DNA of 64,000 bases from Actinoplanes sp. TFC3 (GTDB lineage Bacteria; Actinomycetota; Actinomycetes; Mycobacteriales; Micromonosporaceae): the NCBI RefSeq assembly GCF_001553785.1, contig NZ_LOJP01000001.1:5359925-5423924 (forward strand), given 5' to 3'. The notes below the pieces were generated by a model. It had not been told where the DNA came from, made no database searches, and saw only the letters and a program-made list of their open reading frames with translations. Within the stretch, counting starts at the first letter, position 1. Each line of letters begins with the position of its first letter. The position numbers were made by a program, and so were the translations under genes. This document shows positions 1 through 8,219 of the stretch, piece after piece.

Positions 1-1502
1 TGGGTGCTTTCCCGCTTGTTGAACTGGTTCACCTCGATCCGGTAGTCGCCGTTGAGGATGCGGCCGGTCCAGGTGACGTTCTCCACCGGCTCACGGGTGA
101 ACTGAGCGCCCGCGTTCATGTCGACGTCCAGCTTGTTGCGCTTGTCCTTGTACCAGATGTGGTCGCCGTTGGGTTCGAACACGTGCAGGTCGAGGTCGTC
201 GTGGTTGAACCAGGACAGGCTCACCCGCAGCTTGCCGGTGACATTGCCGCCGGCCCGCTTGACCTTCTCCTTGATCGAGTCGGTGAGGTTGCCGCCGTAC
301 GACCAACCGAAATCGTTGTCCCACTTGAACAACCGCGGGGCGGCCGGGTCCCGTCCGGTGGTGAGGCTGACGAGATGCGGTTCGTGGCTGTTGGCCACCC
401 ACAGTTCGATGTTCGCGGCGCCAGGCAGGAGGTTCTTCATGAAGGCGGCCACAGGAATCTCCTCCGGCTTCGCGTCACGAAGGTGCGGACCTGACGACCT
501 GGCGGTGGCCGCCTGCATGAGCAGCCCTTCGAGGCCGTCCTTCATCCGCGACTGCGTGTCGTTGTCGACCCACAGCACGTTGGTGACCGACACGTCGGAC
601 AGCCGGGCGAAGCGTCGCTGCAACGACTCCTCGAGGCCCAAATCGCCGATGGTCTTCATGGCCGCCTTGACCATGGCCGGGGTGATCAACGCCGTGGGGC
701 GCTGGTAATTCTGCGGTGCCACCTTCGTCTCGAACGACCGGACCGCATGCTCCAGGTCGACACCCGAGGAGAGATCCTGGACGAGGGTGCCGATCACCGT
801 GTTGCGGAATCGGGCCGCCGGGTTCAGGGCGTTGGCGAAAACGAAGGCTCGCCCGTCGCTCGACTGTGCCCACCGGTTCTGCAGCGACCGGAACTCGGTC
901 ACCGCCCGGCGATGCTCCGCGCCGCGGTAGAGGGCGTTCTCGTCGATGAGGTCGACGACGGCGTCCAGAGCATGCTGGGTCAGCTCTGTCAGGCCCCGCT
1001 GGAACACCTGCACCGCGCCGTCGAAAGCGCCCCGTGCCGCGCCGGCGTCCTCGATGCGATGCCGCTTCCCCACCTGGCCGTGCAGGTGGTGCCACACCTC
1101 GACCTGGCCATCGCGCAGCGTCCGGGTCGTCTTCGTACCGTACTGCGCCTGGGTGGACCGGAAAATGCTGGACAACGGCAGCGTGCCGACAAATTCGTCC
1201 ATTGCCGCGGCGACAACGGAGAAGACGGGGTCGGATGCGGACACCCCGGACCAGAGGGTGCGCACCTGGCCGTCGTGGATCCCGACGACGTTACCGAAGT
1301 TCTTGACGAACCCGCGGCAGGTCGAACAGTCGTACTGGGATCGCTCGCGGAACCGGGGATTGGCGCCGGCGGGAAAGGAATCGAGAAAGGTGAGCCAGAG
1401 TGAGTCCCGGTCGAGACCGTCGCCGACAACGTACAACTCACCCTTGGACAGTGCGGACAGACGTACGGTTACGTCCGTCACGAACCGCTGGAAATCACCC
1501 AT
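1..1502 (-). CDS. Large hypothetical protein with YfaP/DUF2135-like C-terminal domain, cut by window edge
   Basis: I do not recognise the family. The frame is open for 500 codons from an ATG at 1502 and runs off the left edge. AAGGGAGA sits 7 bases before the ATG. The N-terminal third has the segment RFRERSQYDCSTCRGFVKNF, whose CxxC could bind metal or form a disulfide. There is no signal peptide and no membrane helix. From about residue 415 the motif LSWFNHDDLDLHVFEPNGDH resembles the beta-sandwich of YfaP/DUF2135 proteins, which suggests a structural or binding role. The middle part is predicted helical with no motif I can name. Reality of the gene is fairly sure; function is not inferred. 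Confidence 0.75.
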   Translation of the reverse strand, partial: MGDFQRFVTDVTVRLSALSKGELYVVGDGLDRDSLWLTFLDSFPAGANPRFRERSQYDCSTCRGFVKNFGNVVGIHDGQVRTLWSGVSASDPVFSVVAAAMDEFVGTLPLSSIFRSTQAQYGTKTTRTLRDGQVEVWHHLHGQVGKRHRIEDAGAARGAFDGAVQVFQRGLTELTQHALDAVVDLIDENALYRGAEHRRAVTEFRSLQNRWAQSSDGRAFVFANALNPAARFRNTVIGTLVQDLSSGVDLEHAVRSFETKVAPQNYQRPTALITPAMVKAAMKTIGDLGLEESLQRRFARLSDVSVTNVLWVDNDTQSRMKDGLEGLLMQAATARSSGPHLRDAKPEEIPVAAFMKNLLPGAANIELWVANSHEPHLVSLTTGRDPAAPRLFKWDNDFGWSYGGNLTDSIKEKVKRAGGNVTGKLRVSLSWFNHDDLDLHVFEPNGDHIWYKDKRNKLDVDMNAGAQFTREPVENVTWTGRILNGDYRIEVNQFNKREST

Positions 1503-1690
1503 CGTGCCGTCTCCCTTGATCACCGGAGATTTTAGGGAGCACAAGCAATCGGAGAAACGCATTTCCGGCCGTCCGCCCGGTCTTGGACAAAGCCGAGGCG
1601 GTCGGAGCCGGCTCCTGTGGCGCACTGTCTGTTGGTCGCGTTCCCGCGCTTCGCCGGCGCCCTGCAGGCCCTCCCCGCAGTGGGTGGCCG

Positions 1691-2301
1691 TCAACGGCGA
1701 CGACCACCCACCACTTCCGCCAGCTCGACCGGCTTGCTCAGGGCCACGCAATGGCTCGCCGCAAGTTCCACGGGCACGACGGCGAGCCGGTCCTTCGCGA
1801 GCCGGCGCAGGAAGGGGGCGGGGAAGCAGCGATCCTCGGTGCCCAGCACGAAGGTGGTCGGCACGTCCGGCCACGCGTCGAGCGGCCAGGGTTGAGCGGT
1901 GGCGGCCGGGGAGGGATGGTTGCGGCCTTTGCTCATTGCTTCTTCGGCGCGTTCGCGGAGGACGTCGTGGAAGTAGGTCACATAGGGATCGTCGCTGGGC
2001 GGGTGGTTCTTGACTGCCTCGGCGTAGCCGCTGGTGGTCCACCATTCGTCCGGGGTCTCGCCGCGCTTCGGGACCATCCCGGCTACCAGGACGAGTTCCT
2101 GAACCGGGCGGCGGGCGGCTACGAGGGGTGCGGTGAAGGCGCCGAAGGACTGGGCTACCACGACGAGATCGTCAGGGAGTCGTCATCGGCGGGAAGGTCG
2201 GGGGCGATCACGGTGTGGCCATGGGATTGAAGCTCGGCTGCGACCAGGTGCCAGTACCAGCTCGAATCACCGGCACCGTGAATCAACGCGAAGGTGCTCA
2301 C
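1691..2301 (-). pseudogene. Alpha/beta hydrolase, broken by an out-of-frame internal deletion
   Basis: The N-terminal part starts at GTG 2301 with STFALIHGAGDSSWYWHLVA, a typical alpha/beta hydrolase strand and oxyanion segment. It meets TAG at 2155 just after ADDDSLTISSW. The rest of the fold continues in another frame from about 2170 as DDLVVVAQSFGAFTAPLVAA, containing the nucleophile elbow (AQSFGAF; Ser kept, first Gly replaced by Ala). It runs to ASHCVALSKPVELAEVV, with the terminal His. Family members have some 15-20 extra residues between these two segments, so a deletion not divisible by three best explains the break. A sequencing error alone would not account for the missing residues. 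Confidence 0.75.
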
Positions 2302-2417
2302 GGCTTCAGTGTGCGCCTTGGCGCGGGGGCCAAGTGTGCGGCTGGAGCTTGCGGATCACCGGAGGCTGCCCTGAGGTTGGCTTGATGTTGGCCCGGCACT
2401 ATTGCAGCTATGAGAGA

Positions 2418-4637
2418 TCAGGGAAGCGTGACGCTGGCGACGGACGAGAAGTCGCCGCTGCCGGCCCGGTACGCGACGACCTGGTACGAGCCCGCGACAA
2501 GGGCAGAAGACGACGAAGAGAACTGCTCGGTGGCGGTGCCGGTGACCAGGCCGAGGCGGGTGAGGGAGTGAGTTTCTCCCGCAACGGCGTCCTCGACCAT
2601 GAGAAACGGCTGGACCGAGACGGCGCCGGCCGGAGCGACGACTGAATAGGAGCTGGTCACCCAGCCCGCGATGCCGTCCACGGTGGCCTTGTTCGAGGTG
2701 GCAAGGCGTGAAACCTTGCCGGCCGCGTCGGTGAAGGCCAGGCCCGCGCGAACCTTGCGCGCAGCGGTGGCGGCCTGAAATGAGGCTACTGAGGTGTAGG
2801 TGGCGCCCGCGGTGACCGGGGACTTCTTGCCGGTGACATTCATCTGCCCAGCCGCGGTGGCAGTCAGGGCCAGCGTTGAGCCGGTACGCGACAAACGGGC
2901 AGTGAAGCCTGGGGTCCACGAGTCGTCGCTACCGACCAGGTTGCCGGGGACGGTGGCGCTGCCGACGGGCAGGTCGGCGAGCTGGACGCCGTTGCGGAAG
3001 ACGCGGTAGCCGGCGATCGGGTTCGTGCTGGTGGCGTAGGACTCCGACCAGGTCAGGGCGGACGAGGTAGTGGCCAGGCCGGTCGGCGCCTCGGGGGCCA
3101 GCGCAGCCGTGCGCACCGGGGTGGCCACGATGCCGGAGACCGAGTTGGCGTTCAGCGTGGCGCCGGGAACGGCCTTGGCGCCCTGATAGATGCCGTACCA
3201 GGTGGTCGGGTTGGCCTGGTTGTCGACAACCGTGTTGCCCTGCACGGTGTCGCCGATGCCCACGGTGATGGCGATGCCGGAGGTGTCGACGCGGCCGGCG
3301 CCGGTGTTGTACTCGGTCGCGCCGCCGAAGCCTGCGTTGACGACCTGGTTGCCGGTGATCGTGTCGGGCGCCGTTTTCACGGTGCTGTTTCCGTACACGA
3401 TGATGCCGCTCTGCCGGGAACGCTCGATGACGTTGTCGCGAATGGTGTTGGCGCCGCCGGCTCGCACAATGTGGTCGGTGGTGCTTGTGCTTTCGTCGGC
3501 CAGGGTGCCGGAAGTGCCGCCGGTGCCATCGGAGTCGGTGTAGTCGTTGTAGCTGACCGCCACGCCGGTGGTGTAGGAGTCGAGGATCCGGTTCTCGGCC
3601 ACGAGCATGCCGCGCGGGTTGGTGATGTCCTTGTTCGGCGCCATGTGCGGGTAGTTGGCGTTCGAGGAAAGCACGATGTGTGCGCCTTCGAGCGTGTTGC
3701 CGATCGCCGTGGAGCTCTGCACGCCTTCGAAGTACATGTTGCCGTACTCGTTGACGCCGCGCGCGGCTGCGACGTCCGGATTGGTGTGCACGACGTTGTT
3801 GCGGACGATTGTGCGTACCGCGTTGACGAAGTCGAAGCTGTTGCCCCGGATCGTGGCATCGAACTGGTTGCCCTCGATCACGGTGTCGTCATTGCGCCCG
3901 CCACCGATGTTGTCCTCGTCGCCGGATTCCGCGCCGCCCCAATTGTCGAAACGGTTGTCGAGCACGCGCACGCCGACGGTTTGCGACACCCACATCTTGA
4001 AGTAGCCGAGGTTGGTGAAACGCACCTGCCGCACGGTCCAGCGGTCCCCGGCTTTGATCCCGCCGCCGGTGTTTGCCGACGCCTGGAAATCGCAGTCCTG
4101 CCCCGGGCGACCCGGCAAGGAAGAAGCAACAGGCGAACCCGCGTCCGTGCGGCAATTGCCGTTCACGGTCAGATCGGAGACCAGGTTCTGACTGCCGGCC
4201 TCTTTCGCGTCCGCCGGTCGAATCAGAAAGCCGTAACCGAAATTCTTCGGAGAATCCATGACCAGGCTCGTGGCGGTCATTCCCGCGCCGCGCACGCTGA
4301 CGTTCGCCGGCAGTTTCAGGCTGTTGCTCAGCCGGTACGTCCCCGGCTGCAGCAACACCGTCGCCGTCGGCTGGGTCCGCGTCGCAGCCGCCGTAATCGC
4401 CTGCGTCAGCGCCGCATAGTCGTCGGCTTCGCCGCCCTTGGGTGCGGGAGCCGCCACACACGTCGCCTCGGCCGCGCACTCCGCCGCAGTCATCGGTGCC
4501 GGGCTGACCGAGGAGGCCAACGAGTACGGCGCAGCATCCAGCAGAGGCGAGGCAGCGGAGGCCGAGGCCGGGGCGGCCAGCAGCCCGAGGGCAGCCGGCA
4601 GCGCCACAGCAACGGCGGCGACGTGGTGCAGACGCAT
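2418..4637 (-). CDS. Secreted right-handed parallel beta-helix protein
   Basis: The 739-residue protein starts with a clear signal peptide ending near ASASAASP. Residues about 75-480 hold pectate-lyase-like beta-helix repeats: repeated short strands such as NTIRDNVIERSRQSGIIVYG and TVQGNTVVDNQ with Asn-rich turns. A short FN3-like piece (GLATTSSALTWSESYA...AGYRVFRNG) follows, then a C-terminal Thr/Ser-rich beta domain. Such proteins bind or cleave polysaccharides outside the cell, but I see no catalytic signature that fixes a substrate. Start ATG is supported by CGGAG six bases upstream. It lies alone on the strand behind the terminator of the next gene. Confidence 0.85.
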   Translation of the reverse strand: MRLHHVAAVAVALPAALGLLAAPASASAASPLLDAAPYSLASSVSPAPMTAAECAAEATCVAAPAPKGGEADDYAALTQAITAAATRTQPTATVLLQPGTYRLSNSLKLPANVSVRGAGMTATSLVMDSPKNFGYGFLIRPADAKEAGSQNLVSDLTVNGNCRTDAGSPVASSLPGRPGQDCDFQASANTGGGIKAGDRWTVRQVRFTNLGYFKMWVSQTVGVRVLDNRFDNWGGAESGDEDNIGGGRNDDTVIEGNQFDATIRGNSFDFVNAVRTIVRNNVVHTNPDVAAARGVNEYGNMYFEGVQSSTAIGNTLEGAHIVLSSNANYPHMAPNKDITNPRGMLVAENRILDSYTTGVAVSYNDYTDSDGTGGTSGTLADESTSTTDHIVRAGGANTIRDNVIERSRQSGIIVYGNSTVKTAPDTITGNQVVNAGFGGATEYNTGAGRVDTSGIAITVGIGDTVQGNTVVDNQANPTTWYGIYQGAKAVPGATLNANSVSGIVATPVRTAALAPEAPTGLATTSSALTWSESYATSTNPIAGYRVFRNGVQLADLPVGSATVPGNLVGSDDSWTPGFTARLSRTGSTLALTATAAGQMNVTGKKSPVTAGATYTSVASFQAATAARKVRAGLAFTDAAGKVSRLATSNKATVDGIAGWVTSSYSVVAPAGAVSVQPFLMVEDAVAGETHSLTRLGLVTGTATEQFSSSSSALVAGSYQVVAYRAGSGDFSSVASVTLP

Positions 4638-4723
4638 GGGAACTCCGGGGGTGCGGTTGTGGTGCGAATCGGGTGCAACCGTACGAGACGGCTGCGGCCC
4701 TGGACCTCCGCCAAAGGGGTGAT

Positions 4724-4755
4724 CGGGCCTGGCCGCTCGGTGGCGACCAGGCCCG
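4724..4755 (-). terminator. Terminator-like hairpin after the papain-like protease gene
   Basis: CGGGCCTGG at 4724-4732 pairs perfectly with CCAGGCCCG at 4747-4755 around a 14-base loop, starting 10 bases past the protease stop. There is no T-run, which is common in high-GC actinomycetes. Confidence 0.5.
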
Positions 4756-4765
4756 GCGTGAAGGG

Positions 4766-6907
4766 CTAAGCGAAGGTGATGGTGCTGGCTTCGCTCGTAC
4801 CGCCCGGGCCCACGAGGGTGAGGTCCAGCGAGCCGGCCGGGCGGGCCGGGATGACGACCTTGAGCTGGGTGTCCGAGACCTTCGTGAAGCCGATGACCGA
4901 GGTGCCCAGCAGCGCCTTGGTCACGCCGGCCAACCCGGTGCCGGTGATCGTGACCGAGGTCGAGGTCCTGGTGGAGCCCTTGGCCACGCTCAGCGCGGTG
5001 ATGCCCGGCGGCGGCGGAGCGATCCAGGTGTACGACGAGCCCGCGGCCGATGTGCCACCCGGCGTGGTGACCTGAATGTCAGCCGAGCCGGCGGCGTGCA
5101 CCGGCAGGGTCAGCTTGAGCTGGGTGCCGGAAACCTTGGTGTACGAGGTGACCACGCCACCGACCGTCACCCGGGTCGAGTCGGTGAAGCCGGTACCGGT
5201 GACCACGATGGCCGTACGGACATTGGTGGCTCCGCTGCTCGGCGTGAGGGTCGTGATCTCGGGGACCGGCGGGGCGGCATAGGTGAAATCCCCACCCGTG
5301 CTCGTGCCACCCGGCGTGGTCAGCACCAGGCTGACCGAACCTGCCGCGTGCGCCGGGAGCGTGGCCTTGAGCTGCGTCGCCGAAACCTTGGTGAAGCCGA
5401 CCGTCTTGCCGTCCAGCGTCATCTTGGTGGCGCCGGCGAAATCGGTGCCGGTGATGACCACCGGGGTGCTCTTGTACGTCAGACCGCCCGCCGGGCTCAG
5501 CGAGGTGATCACCGGCGCCGGGGGCAGCACGTAGGTGAGCTGACCGGCCGGGTTGCTGGTGCCGTACGTGTTGGTGACCGTGACCGGGTAGGTGCCCACC
5601 GGGCGCCCCGGCGTGGTGAACGTCAGCGACGTCGCGGTCACCGACTTGGCCGGCGCGGCGACCGTACCGATCTTGACGCTGGTGACGCCGCCGAGGTCCG
5701 TACCCGTCAGCGTCACCGATTGACCACCCAGGACCGTGACGGACGACGGGCTCAGCGCCACGACCCCCGGGGCGGGCGGGATGTAGGTGAACTTGCTGGC
5801 CGTGCTGACCGCGCTGGTGCCTGCGGCGCTGCCGACCGTGACGTCGACGATGCCGGCGGCGTGCGCCGGGGCCACGGCCACCAGCTTTGTCACACCCCCG
5901 GTGACGGTTGGCGTGAACGACGCCGGGGTGTCACCGAACGCGACCGAGGTGGCGCTGGACAGGCCCGATCCGGTGATGGTCACCGGGGTGCCGCTGGTTG
6001 CCTTGAGCACCGACAGCGCGGCCACGCTCGGGGGGATCGCGACCGGCTCGGCCGGGGTGGTGATGCCGCTGACCGTGAACGCGCTGGTCGCCTGCTTGGC
6101 CACGAACCCCCACGACAGGTGGGCGTCGCCGCTGTTGCCCCAGTTCGGACCCCACGAGTTGCGGATGAAGACGCCCTGGGCGTCGTAGCCGTAGACGGCC
6201 ACCATGTGCCCGCCCAGGTTCGAGCCGGTCGTGGTGCTGTAAAGGCTGTGCTTGCCCAGGTACATGAAGTCCCGGAACACCGGCATGCCCAGCGCCACCG
6301 GGGTGCCCGAAGCGAGCGCCTGCATGATCGCGGTCTGCGCGCCGGAGCCCTGGTTGGCCCCGTTGAACAGCCGGGTCCACCCGCTGACCCGGTAGTTCTT
6401 GGCGTTGTCGATCTCGGCCTGGGTGGGGGCGGCCTGCCAGTTCGTGGCGCCCTGCCAGTAATCGTCCTGGGTGTCGATGCCGGCGGACTGCGCGTTGGCG
6501 AGCACCCAGTCGGCAACCAGCCCGGCCGTCGGTGCACCGCCCTTGGCCACGTTGCGCATGTAGAGGAACAGGGGGGCGTACGGGGCGCCGGCGCCGTTGG
6601 TCCGGTTCGCCCAGTAGCCCATGATGCTGTAGCCGATGCTCCAGGCCACGCAGGCGCCGATCTGCCCCTGGTCGCTGACCGCGGGGGCATACTCGCGCAG
6701 GTCGACGCTGGCGGGCAGCACCTCCTGGGCGCGGATCCCGGCGCTGGCAACTTTGCGGCCACCGGTGGTCAGCAGGCCACCGACGGCGTGGGGAAGGGCC
6801 GTAGCGGCCTGAGCGGGGGTGGCGGCAATCGAGACGGGCAGCGCGGTCAGGACGACCGCGGCCAGCACCAATCGGCTCCGGCGTAGCGCGCGGGGTAGCA
6901 GGCGCAT
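4766..6907 (-). CDS. Secreted papain-like (C1) cysteine protease with five IPT/TIG repeats
   Basis: A signal peptide (TALPVSIAATPAQA) is followed by a C1 peptidase domain. Catalytic residues are visible: Cys86 in SDQGQIGACVAWS, His234 in GGHMVAVYGYD and Asn250 in IRNSWGPNWG. From about residue 285 there are five IPT/TIG immunoglobulin-like units, each beginning with a P-x-I/V-x-x-L pattern and containing TGTGL/TGTDF-like turns. The layout suggests a protease held on or binding to an extracellular polymer. The start is the ATG at 6907, with GGAAGGA eight bases upstream; a TTG six codons earlier overlaps that ribosome site and is unlikely. The function class is sure, the substrate is not. Confidence 0.88.
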   Translation of the reverse strand: MRLLPRALRRSRLVLAAVVLTALPVSIAATPAQAATALPHAVGGLLTTGGRKVASAGIRAQEVLPASVDLREYAPAVSDQGQIGACVAWSIGYSIMGYWANRTNGAGAPYAPLFLYMRNVAKGGAPTAGLVADWVLANAQSAGIDTQDDYWQGATNWQAAPTQAEIDNAKNYRVSGWTRLFNGANQGSGAQTAIMQALASGTPVALGMPVFRDFMYLGKHSLYSTTTGSNLGGHMVAVYGYDAQGVFIRNSWGPNWGNSGDAHLSWGFVAKQATSAFTVSGITTPAEPVAIPPSVAALSVLKATSGTPVTITGSGLSSATSVAFGDTPASFTPTVTGGVTKLVAVAPAHAAGIVDVTVGSAAGTSAVSTASKFTYIPPAPGVVALSPSSVTVLGGQSVTLTGTDLGGVTSVKIGTVAAPAKSVTATSLTFTTPGRPVGTYPVTVTNTYGTSNPAGQLTYVLPPAPVITSLSPAGGLTYKSTPVVITGTDFAGATKMTLDGKTVGFTKVSATQLKATLPAHAAGSVSLVLTTPGGTSTGGDFTYAAPPVPEITTLTPSSGATNVRTAIVVTGTGFTDSTRVTVGGVVTSYTKVSGTQLKLTLPVHAAGSADIQVTTPGGTSAAGSSYTWIAPPPPGITALSVAKGSTRTSTSVTITGTGLAGVTKALLGTSVIGFTKVSDTQLKVVIPARPAGSLDLTLVGPGGTSEASTITFA

Positions 6908-7000
6908 CCGTGAGTCCTTCCTCAAGGTCTGACAAGGCCCGCCCCATCGGCTCGGTTGAGCCGAACCTGAGGTGAACCAGAGGAAGCGGGACCGGCTAGC

Positions 7001-8182
7001 GTGAGGCCGGTGCGGAATCCCAGGCGTGCCCGATGGCTGATCGCGACGATGGTGCTGGGTCTGGCGGCGTGCTCGCCCCGGGCTTCCTCACCGGCTCCGG
7101 AGGCGTTCACCCCCAGCGCTGTGCCGGTGCCGGGCGCGTCCCCGTCGGCGGTTGACTGCGTGACCCGCACGGTGGCGGGGATGTCGCTGCCGGAGCGAGC
7201 CGGGCAGCTACTGATGATCGGTACGCCGGTCGGGTCGCCGCTGGGCCTTGGACGTACCGTGAAGCAATTGCACTTGGGTGGGATCTTCCTCGCCGGGCGA
7301 AGCACGAGGCCGGCTGCGGAACTCAAGGCGGATATCGCCACGCTCACCAAGGCGGGCACGGTTCCGCCGCTGGTCGCGCTGGATCAAGAGGGCGGCAGCG
7401 TCCAGACGCTCAAGGGCAAGGACTTCCCGCTGCTGCCGTCCGCACAGCGCCTGGGCGACGGGCCTTCGGACAAACTGCGCGATACGGTACGACAAAGCGC
7501 ACGCGGCCTCAGCACCATCGGGATCACGCTCAACCTGGCCCCCGTCGCCGACACGGTCCCCGACGACCTCGGCCTGGCCAACCCGCCGATCGGAGCGTTC
7601 CGCCGCCAGTACGGATCGGACCCCAAGAAGGTGGCGGCCGCCATGACCACTGTCGTGCCCGCGTTCCAGGACGAGGGCGTGCTCACGGTGCTCAAGCACT
7701 TCCCCGGCCTGGGCCGCGTGCGAGCCAACACCGACGTCTCCGCCAACGTGGTCGACGCCCAGGCCAGCGCCACGGATCCCTATCTCGAACCCTTCGCCGC
7801 CGGCATCGAAGCAGGCTCCACGGCGGTCATGATCGCCTCAGCCCGGTACCCCCGCCTCGACCGCTCAACAATCGCCGCCTACTCCAAGCCGATCATCACC
7901 GGCCTGCTGCGCGACAAACTGGGCTTCCAGGGCATGGTGGTCTCCGACGACCTGGGCGCAGCCGACGCAGCAGCCATCGTCGCGGTGGGCGAACGAGCGG
8001 TGCGCTTCGTGGCCGCGGGAGGCGACCTGACGCTGACCATCCGGCCTGAGGACGCCGAACCGATGGCTGAAGCTCTGATCGCCGAGGCAAAAAAGTCACC
8101 CGGCTTTGCCGCCCGGGTGAGCGACGCAGCCCGCCACGTCCTGACCGCCAAAGCCCGAGCAGGCCTGCTGAGCTGCAGCTAA
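7001..8182 (+). CDS. GH3 family lipoprotein (NagZ-like beta-N-acetylhexosaminidase or relative)
   Basis: A lipobox LGLAAC puts the lipidated Cys at residue 24, so the protein is anchored outside the membrane. The GH3 TIM-barrel features are present: ALDQEGG, LKHFPG and VVSDDLGA, whose Asp would be the nucleophile. NagZ enzymes also use a His-Asp pair in a loop after KHFPG. Here that loop reads LGRVRANTDVSANVVD and has no His, so the acid/base step must differ or activity may be weak. Possible role: trimming GlcNAc from cell-wall fragments. GTG at 7001 is used; another GTG three codons later is equally possible. It is divergent from the protease gene. Confidence 0.82.
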   Translation: MRPVRNPRRARWLIATMVLGLAACSPRASSPAPEAFTPSAVPVPGASPSAVDCVTRTVAGMSLPERAGQLLMIGTPVGSPLGLGRTVKQLHLGGIFLAGRSTRPAAELKADIATLTKAGTVPPLVALDQEGGSVQTLKGKDFPLLPSAQRLGDGPSDKLRDTVRQSARGLSTIGITLNLAPVADTVPDDLGLANPPIGAFRRQYGSDPKKVAAAMTTVVPAFQDEGVLTVLKHFPGLGRVRANTDVSANVVDAQASATDPYLEPFAAGIEAGSTAVMIASARYPRLDRSTIAAYSKPIITGLLRDKLGFQGMVVSDDLGAADAAAIVAVGERAVRFVAAGGDLTLTIRPEDAEPMAEALIAEAKKSPGFAARVSDAARHVLTAKARAGLLSCS

Positions 8183-8219
8183 CCGCCCTCAGCCGCAGCG
8201 GTCTGCAAGAATCTGATCG

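Noticed and set aside
2133..2645. + strand frame across the hydrolase start and beta-helix end
   Set aside because: Spans two genes of the other strand; product is charged low complexity.
4673..6886. Long open frame on the + strand opposite the papain-like protease
   Set aside because: Arg/Gly-rich product without domains; third-base pattern and motifs belong to the protease strand.
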